Shown here: positions 41,759-52,500 of the stretch, in pieces
Numbering within the stretch: position 1 is the first letter of the stretch
Layout: every line of letters begins with the position of its first letter
Source of the DNA: Planctomycetota bacterium
GTDB taxonomy: Bacteria; Planctomycetota; Phycisphaerae; SM23-33
Length of the DNA: 64,000 bases
Assembly (NCBI GenBank): GCA_009908915.1
Contig: JAAAOJ010000015.1
Span: 1-64,000 of the forward strand
Direction: 5' to 3'
Notes under the pieces: generated by a model
What the model was told of the DNA's origin: nothing
The model's database searches: none
Seen by the model: the letters and a program-made list of their open reading frames with translations, nothing else
Made by a program: the position numbers and the translations under genes

Positions 41759-43186
41759 CTACCACCGAATGGCCAGCTGGACCTGGAGGAAGCTGGCGGT
41801 GCTGTCCAGCGGGCCGTAGAAGCTGTCCGGCAAGAACAGATCGTACAGCAGTCGCAGGTTGATGTCCTTCGTGAAGTCGTATTGGGCCTTGGCCGTGATC
41901 AACTGTCCGCGGAACTGGCCGGAACTGTCGACGTTGTCGCTCTTGTGGTCGCGAAACAGCAGGTGGTAGTTCGCCCCGAGGTAGAGTCTCTTGCACGGCT
42001 TGAAGCCAATGCCCGGTCCGAAGCGGTGCAGGTTGCTCGACATCGCCATCTGCCCTTCCAGGACGCTGAGGTAGTAGTTGTAGAGATTGCTGAACTGTGT
42101 CCAGCGGCCCCACAGAATATCGAAGTTGCTGTCGGCGTCGCGGTCGCCGCTGCGATACTCGTAGTCGACGTGCAGCTTGGTCTGCCACGGGTCGCCGAAG
42201 CAGTAGGCGATGCGGTTGTTGCTGCCGAGGGCATCGACCGACTCGCCGTTCTTGTTGCCGAACTGGTAGGCCACCTCGAACTTGTATCGCCAGTGCGGCC
42301 CGGCTTCGCCCGCGGCCAGACCGCCGAACGTGTACAGGTCGGCGTCGTCGCCGCTGTCCGCGACGGCCTCGGCGTTCTTGTAGAGGACGTAGCTCTCCAG
42401 TTGTGTCTTCTCGAAGTGTTCGTTGCTGAAGTAGACGATCGCGCCTTTCTCGTCCTGTTCAATCAGGTCGCGGTGGGCGTCGTTGAACGGCCGCATGTAC
42501 GTGGCGCTGTCGGCGTGATTCTGGAGGTAGATCAAGTCGAGCGTGCTGCTGCTGGCCGCGTCGGTCAGCGTTGCACGGACGGCATCGAAGTAGAAGCTCC
42601 GCCCACCGTCCAGCGGCGTGCCTTCCTTGATCAGCCAACCGTCGCCGAGTTGGATGTCCTGTCGGCCGGCCGTCACGGTCATCGGCAGCCCGAAGGCCTT
42701 GCGCCATTGGATGTGCAGCTGGTCGACGACGGCCTCGTTGAAGATGCACTGCTCCGGCAGGTCGGGCTCGCAGAAGTAGCGGGGACCGTAGAGGATGCGG
42801 CTGCGGATGCTGATGTCCTCGATCGGCCGCACCTCGCCCCAGAGCCTCACACGCGGGCGGTGCCAGAACCGGCGACGGGTGCGCGGATTCCTGGCGTTGA
42901 GGCGAATATGCTTCTCGATGTAGGTGCGATACCGCGCATCGCCGCCGAAGCGGAACCAGTTGTCGACGGCGGCGCCCGGTTTAGGTGTGGCGGTGATGTC
43001 CTTCTCGCGGTCAAGACGCTCGATGACGTCCGGGCTGATCGGTTCGTTGCAAGGGTCTTGCGAGCAGGCATTGGCCGGCTGTGAGCCGTCGGGGCCTGCA
43101 GTCGACCGGCCTTCGGCGATGGCCGGCGTCGCAAAGGCCACCAGCAGGGCGGTCACAATGAATGCAATGTGCGCTGTACGGTACAC
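41759..43186 (-). CDS. Alginate-export-type outer-membrane porin
   Basis: A 475-residue beta-barrel protein. I start it at GTG 43186 because GGAAGGA precedes it by 6 nt and the product then opens with a clean signal peptide (YRTAHIAFIVTALLVAFATPAIA). The barrel shows alternating aromatic strands (WFRFGGDARYRTYIEKHIRL, RFWHRPRVRLWGEVRP, VTAGRQDIQLGDGWLIKEGTPLDGGR) and ends with a membrane-inserting strand VQLAIRW. The QDIQLGDGW and DGGR stretches resemble the AlgE-like alginate-export family, here more likely a solute porin. It is the first gene of the porin-binding protein-permease-ATPase unit, so it probably brings the same solute across the outer membrane. Confidence 0.8.
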   Translation of the reverse strand: MYRTAHIAFIVTALLVAFATPAIAEGRSTAGPDGSQPANACSQDPCNEPISPDVIERLDREKDITATPKPGAAVDNWFRFGGDARYRTYIEKHIRLNARNPRTRRRFWHRPRVRLWGEVRPIEDISIRSRILYGPRYFCEPDLPEQCIFNEAVVDQLHIQWRKAFGLPMTVTAGRQDIQLGDGWLIKEGTPLDGGRSFYFDAVRATLTDAASSSTLDLIYLQNHADSATYMRPFNDAHRDLIEQDEKGAIVYFSNEHFEKTQLESYVLYKNAEAVADSGDDADLYTFGGLAAGEAGPHWRYKFEVAYQFGNKNGESVDALGSNNRIAYCFGDPWQTKLHVDYEYRSGDRDADSNFDILWGRWTQFSNLYNYYLSVLEGQMAMSSNLHRFGPGIGFKPCKRLYLGANYHLLFRDHKSDNVDSSGQFRGQLITAKAQYDFTKDINLRLLYDLFLPDSFYGPLDSTASFLQVQLAIRW

Positions 43187-43808
43187 GGTGGTCCTTCCTT
43201 CGGTGGTTGCAGACAATGTTCCGGTACGCAGAAGACAGGGACGATCGCCGACGAGCAGGGGGGCGGGGGCGTCAGCGCCGCGACGGCGTGGGAAAGCCGC
43301 GCGATGTGCTCAGTGAAGCCGAAGCAGCCGCCATGACTGCCCAAGCCTCGCCACTCAGCCGTACTCCGTCGGGTGGGGCGCGGCAGCAGGTCGGGTCATC
43401 TCGATTATCCGCGATGCTCCGCTGCGTTGGCCCATGGCAGGGTTGTAGTCGCTCGCCACCCTCGCCGCAAGCCAAAAGCCGCGCCACGGAAACAAGCAAC
43501 CACGGATTCCGCGGCAGGAGCGGATTCGACAGAAAGAAGACGCACCAGTGCAATCTACAATCCATGTAATCCATGGAATCTGTGGATCCCGCTTCATCCA
43601 CAACGTGCGAACTCGTCCGCGTGACAAGGCATCGCCTTTAAAGTCAGCAACGTGGCGGAAAACGCCTTAACGGCCTGGGGTCGGCTTCCGATTTCAGGGG
43701 GCAGGCAGTTCGTCGGCTGCCAAGAACGTCCCGTCGGGCCGTGCGGTGCCGCCCGCGCTGTTGAGCGACGCGCCCGCGATGCGGAAGCCGCAAGGAGAAG
43801 CCGCCACT
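43187..43808. other. Divergent gap of about 620 bp, no gene
   Basis: It separates the porin operon from the cobalamin-domain gene. Only short Arg/Pro-rich frames of shadow type are present. Near 43551-43590 there is an ATCCATGTAATCCATGG/CTGTGGATCC filler like those at 19.3 and 23.5 kb. I see no promoter boxes I would trust. Confidence 0.45.
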
Positions 43809-44567
43809 ATGGAGACCATCAAGCTCTTCAAGGAGTACCTCGAACACCTTTTCGCCGGGCGGCGAGCCAATGCCCGCGAGTTGATCTTCAGTGCGCACGA
43901 CCGCGGCTTCGGGGCCGAACGGCTGCTCTCGCTGGTGGTCTGGCCGGCCATGGAGCAGATCGACGAACTCCACCGCCAGAACCACATTGACCGCATCACC
44001 GAGCACCTGGCCACGCGCATCAACCGCCAGATGGCCTCGCAATTGCAGACCGTCCTGCCGCGAAAGCCCAAAGACGGCCGCCGGCTCGTGCTGCTCTGCG
44101 GCGACGACGATATCTCCGAACTCGGCGCGCAGATCTGCGCCGATCTGTTCGAGTCCGAAGGCTGGACGGTCTTCTTCGTTGGCCCGGGCGTGGCCAATGA
44201 CGAGGTGCTGAAGTTCTGCGGCAAGGTCGATCCGGACCTGCTGATAGTCTACGCCTCGCTCGGGCCGGAGGTGCCCGCCGTGCGGAAGCTCATCACGCTC
44301 ATCCGCGAGGTGGGTATCTGCGAGGACATGCAAATCATGGTCTGCGGCGGCATCTACGCGCGGGCCGAGGAGCTCGGCGAGGAGATCATGGCCGACCTGA
44401 CGGCCCAGAACGTCCGCGACGCCATCCGGCAGGCTGACGAGAACCCCACGCGCGTCGCCCGCGATCGCACGCTCGAACCCGGCCGGCGTCGCAAACGCAA
44501 ACGCAAGGCCTTCACGGCCAGGGTCGAGAAACTCCGCCAGGAACTCGGCGTGGCCGAAGACGAATAG
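43809..44567 (+). CDS. Cobalamin-binding-domain-like protein lacking the ligand histidine
   Basis: A 252-residue soluble protein. The N-terminal helical cap resembles the B12-binding-2 domain of CarH-type regulators, including an EH pair in DRITEHLATR. The Rossmann domain has the positions of the cobalamin motif DxHxxG...SxL...GG as DISELG, YASLG and VCGGIYA, with Ser where the cobalt-ligating His should be. The C-terminus is strongly basic (RRRKRKRKAF). There is no MerR DNA-binding domain. It could bind cobalamin base-on, another ligand or nothing. AAGGAG lies 10 nt before the ATG at 43809. Confidence 0.75.
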   Translation: METIKLFKEYLEHLFAGRRANARELIFSAHDRGFGAERLLSLVVWPAMEQIDELHRQNHIDRITEHLATRINRQMASQLQTVLPRKPKDGRRLVLLCGDDDISELGAQICADLFESEGWTVFFVGPGVANDEVLKFCGKVDPDLLIVYASLGPEVPAVRKLITLIREVGICEDMQIMVCGGIYARAEELGEEIMADLTAQNVRDAIRQADENPTRVARDRTLEPGRRRKRKRKAFTARVEKLRQELGVAEDE

Positions 44568-44763
44568 ACCAGTAACGACGCATGGAACCGCGCCGACTGG
44601 GGTCGTGCGTCGCACCGCGGCGAGGCGACGGTTCCCGATGTTTACATAGCAGGCCGTCTCGGACACGCAGGCCATCGGCCGGGCCACAGCCGCCCGGAGC
44701 CCCTAACGGCGCCCACAGCAGGCAGACCGATGACCCACAACTGCCCGAGACGGCCGCTTGTTT

Positions 44764-46383
44764 TCAATCGCGTGGGAATCTGGGTCGTTCCCCAACGTCC
44801 AGCGTCACCGTCTCTCCGCCCGGCGTCAGGCCGATGACGTGTCTTGACCCGAATGGACCATAATAGACCAGCCGAATCGACTCCCCGTCATGCTGCATGG
44901 AGAGCGCACCGGCCGACTCGCCGAGGACGAGATCGGCATCATACTGGTATCTGCTGTTGTAGTCCGCGAATCGCTCCTGCAGCCACTGGCGTGCCTGGGC
45001 CTCATCGGCGAGCGATTCCGGCAGGGGGCCGTTTGTCGCAATCGAGTTTTCCATGATTCGGTGGGCCTCGATGACAACAAACGGCGGTTTTGACACCCAC
45101 TCGATGTCCTCGCGGTTGATACGACGAACCTCGAGCGAGGAGGCGATCGCCACGGCCGTAATCGACCCGGCGACGAGCGTGACAATCGGCACGGCCGCGC
45201 CCCACGACTTCAGCCACGCCGGTTTGAACATCAAAACCGCCAGGGCCAGAAACGTGGCCGTCAGCGTGTGCGCGAAAATGCCTCCCCGCAGCAGGCCCGC
45301 CGCTTCGGGCGTGTAAATATGCTGTCGATGCGGTTGAAATGGACCGATGGTCGGGTGGATGTCGTCGGTCATCGCTTCGCGCGGCAGTCGCCCGCGCAGA
45401 CGTGTGACCACGCAGCCGGGCCACATGCGTGTGAGCGCCTGGTCGTGGTATATCTCCAGCGACGTTGCCTTGCCGACGGCCTTGGTGCCGGGCGTGAAAC
45501 GGTCGGAGACGACGACCTCCATGCCGGCAGCCTCGGCCGTGCCGTCCGCGATGACGTAGAGGTCCAGGAGGGTCGCGTCGCCGCCGGCCAGCGCGGTCAG
45601 TCGCATGGGGTAGACGGGGCGGTCGCTGGGGAACGTGACGGCCAGGGGATGCGGCGTGGTCGGCTCGCCGTCGAGCATGCGCAGTCTGGCGACGCAGACG
45701 ACCCAGCCGTCGGCGATATACCGGTCCACGACCTGACGGTCGGCCGATTCGAGGCCTGCCAGATCCTGCTCGCGCAGCCATCGATCGAGCGCGTCGGCCC
45801 GATCGGCCTGCAGGACACTGACCGTGTAGTTGCCGATCTCCTGGACGGCCGTCACCTCAATGCCCTGCTCGTCCGCTGATGTCAACTCAACGGAGGCTGG
45901 AATCAGGATCAACACGACAAATGCCGTCAAGATGAACAGCAGCACGGCAAGGACAATCACGCGACCGTGTGCGCTGCGAGTGTTTCGATAGAAAGTGGCG
46001 TAAAGCGCGATCAGCATCCCCATGGCGGCCAGGCCCGTCACAGACCAGGCTCGGCGCGGCCATTTGGATTTCATCGCCTCGGTAATCCGCGGTCGCAGGT
46101 TGCGTTGCAGCGTGTCCAGCAGCCCGCCGTGGGCCTTGTCGATGCTGGTCGGTTCGGCAGGCAGGGGCAACACCCAGCCGACCTGGGGCGAGGGTGTCTC
46201 GAAGGTCGACTCGACGATGAGCGTCTCGTTCCCATCGCGAAAAACGACCATCGCCTGCTGCTCCGGAATATCCGGCGAGCCGGCAAGTGTCGGCAGGCCG
46301 AAGCCCTTCCCGTCAGCCAGAAGGGCCGACGGAATGGCCAGGAGTATCGTCAGAGCAATGGCGGCGATATGGCGTTGGCGCAT
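44764..46383 (-). CDS. DUF2330-like membrane protein
   Basis: A 539-residue envelope protein with an N-terminal signal (IAAIALTILLAIPSALLADG). The first 60 residues follow the DUF2330 pattern: QQAMVVFRDGNETLIVESTFE..SPQVGWVLPLPAEP. Helices follow at about residues 114-130 and 143-162, and again near 375-420. A soluble domain in between has SDRPVYPMRLTALAG. Function of the family is unknown. It stands between the cobalamin-domain gene (opposite strand) and the macroglobulin-like gene. Confidence 0.75.
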   Translation of the reverse strand: MRQRHIAAIALTILLAIPSALLADGKGFGLPTLAGSPDIPEQQAMVVFRDGNETLIVESTFETPSPQVGWVLPLPAEPTSIDKAHGGLLDTLQRNLRPRITEAMKSKWPRRAWSVTGLAAMGMLIALYATFYRNTRSAHGRVIVLAVLLFILTAFVVLILIPASVELTSADEQGIEVTAVQEIGNYTVSVLQADRADALDRWLREQDLAGLESADRQVVDRYIADGWVVCVARLRMLDGEPTTPHPLAVTFPSDRPVYPMRLTALAGGDATLLDLYVIADGTAEAAGMEVVVSDRFTPGTKAVGKATSLEIYHDQALTRMWPGCVVTRLRGRLPREAMTDDIHPTIGPFQPHRQHIYTPEAAGLLRGGIFAHTLTATFLALAVLMFKPAWLKSWGAAVPIVTLVAGSITAVAIASSLEVRRINREDIEWVSKPPFVVIEAHRIMENSIATNGPLPESLADEAQARQWLQERFADYNSRYQYDADLVLGESAGALSMQHDGESIRLVYYGPFGSRHVIGLTPGGETVTLDVGERPRFPRD

Positions 46384-46474
46384 TGGCGCCTCCCTTTCCG
46401 TGCTGGCAGTCTATCTCGATCCGCACCGGTCCGCAAGACGACATGCGGCAGGTCGAGCGACCGCAACCAACCAC

Positions 46475-46499
46475 ACAGCCCCGGCATGGCGGGGGCTGT
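46475..46499. terminator. Hairpin downstream of the macroglobulin-like gene
   Basis: ACAGCCCC and GGGGCTGT form an 8-bp stem around a 9-nt loop, 40 bp past the stop. There is no T run, so it may be a weak or factor-assisted terminator. Confidence 0.4.
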
Positions 46500-46537
46500 C
46501 TGCGACGGGTGGCGTGCCTCTACTGTCGGTGGCGGTC

Positions 46538-49500
46538 TCAGCGTTTCGGCGGCGGGGTCGTGCGGACCACGGCGCCGCTGTCGGGGCTGAGGATCAGGAT
46601 GGCGAAGCGGTCGATGTTGTCCAGTTCGTCGACGCTCAGCGTCGCGTAGTCGAAGCGGCCTCGCAGGTCCGTGTACCCGTCCTTATAGAACGCGACACGG
46701 CCGTCGGTCTTGCGGGCGTAGACCTTCACGTAGACCTTGGCCAGCGGCTTGCGCGTTTCGGCGTGGCGGACCTGGAGCTGCCCGTAGTTCTCGGTCAGTT
46801 GGACGGCCAGGCTGTTGGCGTAGTACGGCTGGCTGGTGCGTTTACCGGCGGCGACGACCTCCACCAGCACGTTGGCGTTGTGGAACTCCTCGGGCAAATC
46901 GAAGGTGCTCGTGCCGCTGCCGGGCTTCTCGGCCAACTCGACCTCGCGCGTGGCGTTCGGCTGAATCCATGCGAACTGGCCGGTCTGACCCTCGACGAAC
47001 GGGTTCGTGCTGAACAGCAGCTCGATGTCCATGAGGTAGTAGTTCACCCGCACGGACTGGAGGTTCTGGTAGTTCAGCTTGACCTGCCGCGACTCGACCT
47101 TGAAGTCGAAGCTCGGCTCGCTGGCGGCCAGTTGCGTCTGCTCCTGCTGGCGGTTGTCGTCCTCGACGACCTTCGCCTGCCCGCCGGCGATCTCGTCCAG
47201 TTGGGCCAGCGCCGTCGCGAACCGGTCCCGCCAGCGGTCGACGGGATGCTCGGCGTTGGCCTGGGCGATCTGCCGCGCGGCGGCCAGGTCGGCCCGGTAG
47301 AAGGCGGCGTAGACGGCGGCGTAGTCGTACTGCAGCTTGGTGGCGACCTCGTCGCGTTTTACGCTGTCGAAGAACGCCAGCCCCTCGGCCACCCGGTCCT
47401 GCAGCAGCAGGTAGTAGCTCGCGCCGAGGCGGTCCTCGGGTCGCAGATCCGCCCGGTAGGTCAGCCGCTTGAGGAACGCATGATACTGGCCGAGCAGGGC
47501 GTCGTTGGTGATGTCCCGCTGGCGGCCGAGCTTGTGGGCGCGGGCATTGATCAGCGGCCAGTATTCCTTGTGCTGGTACCAGTGTCGCTCGACGGGCCGG
47601 ATCGTCAGCAGCGGCGAGTCGAGGTCCAGGCCGCACTGGCGGACGAAGCTCTCCTGGTGGGTGAGGTATTCTCGCGTCACGCTCGGGTCCTTGTGGTAGA
47701 TGCCGTAGGACCACAGCGTGTCGCTGTAGGCGTGGAGGCTGGTCAGCAGGGCGATGACGGAGTTGAAGAAGGCCTTGTCCTTCATCCGCCAGGCGATGCG
47801 GTCCAGCTTGGTCCGCTGGAGGTTGTTGACCTGGAGATACTTCATGACCTCCTCGGGCGAGCCGTGCTGGGAGATGTAGTCCCAACTGGTCGTGTCGACG
47901 TTGCTGAGCTCCTCGACCACATGGAAGCTGAAGGCATCAGCGGCGCCGACGAAGGCATCGTCGCGGGCGACGGTGGCCGGGTAGTGGGCGTAGTCGCCGG
48001 CGTCGGGGAAGTAGAAGTAGTGCTCCAACTGCTGCGTGTGGTACGGTTGGAGGTGGACGTCCACGCTCCGCGTGTACTTGCCTCCCGCGACGGGCATGGC
48101 CCCGGCGGGCACCTGCAGCAGCACCGACAGCCGCCGCGGCGTGGAGGTCGGGTTCGTCAGCACGATGTGGCTGCCGTAGACCGCGCCCTTGAGGAACTCC
48201 TCGGTGACGTACTTGTCCCGCCGCTCGTTGTCGATGTTGATGTAACGGTCGCCGTGGCGGAAGAAACTCTCGCTGACGAGGATGCCGCCCGCTTCGTCGG
48301 CCGGGGGGACCTCGGTGATCTGCTCGTGAAAGGCGATGACCGACCCGCCGGGGGTGATGACGAGGGCGGGCTTCTCAAAGGCCGTCTCGTGCTCGGGCGC
48401 CTTGAACGGCAGGTCGAGGACCGCCAGGGCGAGCATGATCTCGGTGAAATTGCGGTGGGCCTCGGCGAGATTCTCGCTGAGGAAACCGTCGCCGTTCTCG
48501 CCGGCCGCACCCATGCGGGTTACATGCAGGGCGTAATCCTTCCAGAAGCCACTGACCGGAACCAGCGAGGCGACCTGCTGTTCAATCGGCAGCTTGTAGT
48601 AGTTGTTTTCGACCCACTCCTTGGTCGAGTCCACCTTGCGGTACATGCGGCGGACGCTCTCGCGGCGGTCGCCGTCGGCATCGTCGGCGTATGCGTCGGC
48701 CTCCTCAGGCTTCTTGTCGAACTCGCGCTGCATCTCGTCCTGCGCTTGTAACTCTTGGGCCTTATCGACCTTCGCCTTAGTCGCTGCTTCCCTCGGCGCG
48801 GGCGGGGCCGTTTCCGGCATGGGGTCCGCGGCCGGCGCGGGGGTAGCTTCGGCCACGTCGCCTGAATTAAGGAAAGCGCCCCGAGACCTTGCCGTCCTCG
48901 TGGCTGCAGCGTCTGGCCTGGTTGGCCGGCGGACGTCCAGCATCTTATCCCTGACCATGCCGCCAATACCGGCCACTGTCGTCAGTGCCTGTCCGCGGAC
49001 GGCCGTCTCGAACAGGCGTGCGTATTCGGCGGGGTTCGGCGGAATGAGTTCCCACAGTTCCCGCACGTGCCGGGCCGTCGCCGGGGCTTCGGCTGCGATG
49101 CGCCGCGCCAGCAGGACGCGCTCTGGAATATTCAGCCGCTCGTGCCGCCACGGCTGGCGATAAGCGGCGAGGTCCTCGTCCAGCAGGTAGCGATCCATGA
49201 AGGTCTTGTCCTTCTTGTGGGCGAGATACGGCAGGACGACGGCCTGGAAGAAGGCCTTGTCCTTGTGGTAGAGGAAGAAGTTCAACTCGTGACAGGCGTA
49301 CTCGCTGTAGAGCTCGCGTTTCTCGGCGTCCTTCAGCGTCGGCCAGCGGAGGATGAAGGCGAACTCGGCGAGTTTGGGGTCGGGGTTCAGCGTGCGGTAC
49401 AGCCCGAAGACCTTGCCCAGCGAGTCGTAGACCTCGATGCGACTGCTGGCGGCGTCGGGGACGGTGAAGGCTTTTCCTCCGGGCAGGACGCTGACGACCT

Positions 49501-52500
49501 TGGTCTGGGCGAAGCGTTTCTCGGCGTCGAGGGCGTCGGCCAGGCGCAGGTCGAGGTACTGGACCTCCGGTTCGGCGATGGAGACGTCGCGGCTGGCGGT
49601 GTTCCACAGGTCGACGGCGACCACGCGAATCTGCTGGTGCAGTCCAAGCTTGTCGCGCGGGATGACGACCCGGCCATTCTCGTCGGGCCGGAGGTTGGTC
49701 AGGACGGCCGACTGGTCGGCGAGGAAGTTCAGGTTCGGCGTGACCGGGCCGCCGCCGTCGCGCTCCTCGCCGCCGCGTCCGAAAAACGAACTGCGTGAAC
49801 CAGACGCGTTTCCGGCCGCGAGGCCGAATCGTCCGCCTTCCGCGGCTTCCTGTCGGCCGGTCTGCGTATCGCGCAGGGCCCAGGGGTTCAGCAGCAGACT
49901 GGGCCTCCGCAGCATGTTGCCCGGGAACTTCGCGGCGTACTTGCGGTCGAGGATGTAGCGGTACTCGTCGCCGAGATCGCGTCCGGAGACGTAACCGCTG
50001 TTGGCCGGGGCGAGCGAGGCGGTTTCCGGTTCGGGCATGGGCGGGGCGGCCAGGTGACCGTAGGCGTCGTATTCCGGCTTGAACCGCGTGGCCAGCACGT
50101 GGACCCGCGCGGCGGCCGAGACGTTGGCGAGCTGGACGGCCAGCTCCTTCCCGCCGGCGTCGACGCTGACGATCTGCAGCGGCGAGGCGTTGCGAACCTG
50201 CAGCGCCCGCGTGGGCGAGACGGCGTAGCTCTCGAAGGTCTGCCCGGCCGTCAGGCGGATGCGGATGGTGGCCCCGGCGGGCTTGACCTGCATGACGTAG
50301 TCGGCGGCGGGCAGGTCTTCCAGCACCACAAAGCCGCCCTCGATTGTCAGGCTCTCAAACCAGTCGCGCACGAACTGTCCGCCGTTGACCTGCACGAGCA
50401 TCAGGTCGGCCCGCGTAGGCTTGTCGGCCGAGCCCATGTACGGCACGGCGATGCGTTGCCCGGCCAGACCGTTGATGTTCGACGGGTAGGTGTGCTCATC
50501 GTTCGGCAGCATCCACTGCTGGCTGACGCCCTCGGGGCTGGTGGCGTAGACGTGCGTGATGTCGGTCAGCTTGCCGAGGCGGATGCGCCCGGCGGGGTCG
50601 CTCTCCAGCGTCACATCCACGGGGTCGGTGAAGTCCCGGTGCTTCAGCTTCAACTGCACGGGTCGGTCGCCGAGGGGCTCGCCCGTCTTGCCCAGCAGGT
50701 CCAGCGCCCACTGGCCGTCGATCTGCAGCAACAGCATCGCCTCGGTATGGTGTGTGCGGTCAATGCTGTTCAACGCGAAACTATCGGCGTGGGTGACGTC
50801 TACCTTCTTGCCGGCCGTAATGCTCTTGACCTTGGCGGTCAGCTGGAAATGGATGGACTGCAGGCGGTTCGGCACGCGGAAGGGCACGACGGTGTCCTCG
50901 GCAGCCTTGAGTTTGAGGTCCTCGACAACGTGGGAACTGCTGATGCCGTCCAGGTCCTGCGAGACGATCGTCAGGCGCGGCTCTTCCAGCAGGTCGAGGC
51001 TGACCGGTTCGTTGTTGCAGTAGAGGACGGGGCGCAGGATGAGCTTGGCCTCGCGGCGGTCGAGCAGGGCCTCGCGGTCTGCATAGAAGCCCGCCCGCAG
51101 GACGTACGTCTCAGCCTGCTGGGTCAGGCGGTCGAGCGTGGCGAAGTCGCCGCTGGCCAGGACGACGGACGTCCGGCCGGGGTTCGTGCTGAAGGGCACG
51201 GTGATCCGGCCGTCGTCATCGGCGGTGTATTCGTGGCCGCCGATATAGACGCGGACGTCCTTGACGTGCTCGTTGGCCTCGTTGAGGACCGTCAGCACAT
51301 GCCCGGCCGAGCTGGTGCGGCTGAGATAGTGCAGCTTGCCGAGGCGGACGAGGGCACGGCTGGCCTTGCCGTTTCCGATGAAATCGATCACGTACACGCC
51401 GCGCGGGCCCGTCGCTTGCCCTGAGCCTGCCGAAGGGTCGAACGTGAACGTCTCGCGGTGGCGCTTGAGCGGCTCGGCGTCGTATTCGATGACCTGCTCG
51501 CGGTTGGGCACGAGGCCGTCGAGGTTGATCGTCGTGTCCAGCGGCCGGCCGACCTCGCGGTAGTAGTTGACGGTGTTGATCTGGTAGACCTTGACGATAA
51601 GCTTCTCGACGTTCTTGACGTCGATGTCCAGGGCGATCTTCTCGCCGGGCGTGAAGTACTCGCCGTTGGTGTAGGCGAAGTCGATGTCCACGCGGTCCTT
51701 GAGGGCCTGGAAGGCCGACGGCGAGAGCAGGCTGGCGTAGCGCTCCTGGTCGCGCGACGGGTCGGCAAGGATCTTCGCTTCGGCAAAAATCGGTTTGAGG
51801 TAGTCGTCGTGAATGTACTTTTCGTAACCGGTCCAGGTGTCGGCCTGGCGGTAGAAGTGCAGCAGGTAGCTGCGGATGAGCGGCTCGTCCTGACCGATGG
51901 GCGGCCAGATCGTCGCCTGGCGGAATTTCTGGCCGGCGTTGACGAGGTGGCTGTTGTCCGTGCCGCGTTGGCGGAGGTAATCGCGGACGAAGCGCGGCTC
52001 AATCCACGGCGCATGCCGCGGCAACTCGATGTAGGCCATGAATCGGTCGCGGTCCCAGACGCCCTGGCTACGGTCGAAGACCAGCCGGCGGTACATCACG
52101 TGGGCCTTGAGACTGTTGAAGGCCGGGGCGAGGTCGCCGACGAACGCCCAGAGGCGGTCGAGGTAGGCGCGCATGGCCTCGGGGTTGGTCTCCAGGTTCA
52201 CGTCGTCGCTGGGCCGGAGCTTCGAGCAGTAGGCGTAGACGTAGTTGCTGTTGTGGATGAGCTTGGGTTCGAGCTTCCGCAGCTCGTCAAGCTGGGCCTG
52301 CGTCATCTTGCCGTGGATCGGATAGCGGCCGAACGCGCCATGCGGCGTGGTGCGGCTGTCGAGTTCTTTCTTCACGAGTTGCGGCAGATTCGGCACGTCG
52401 GGGTACTGCAGCCGCTTGATGAAGTGACGCAGTTCGTTGAGTTTCATCTGTTCGTCGGCCAGCCACACCAGGGCCGAGTCGGTGAACCCGCCCAGGTCGC

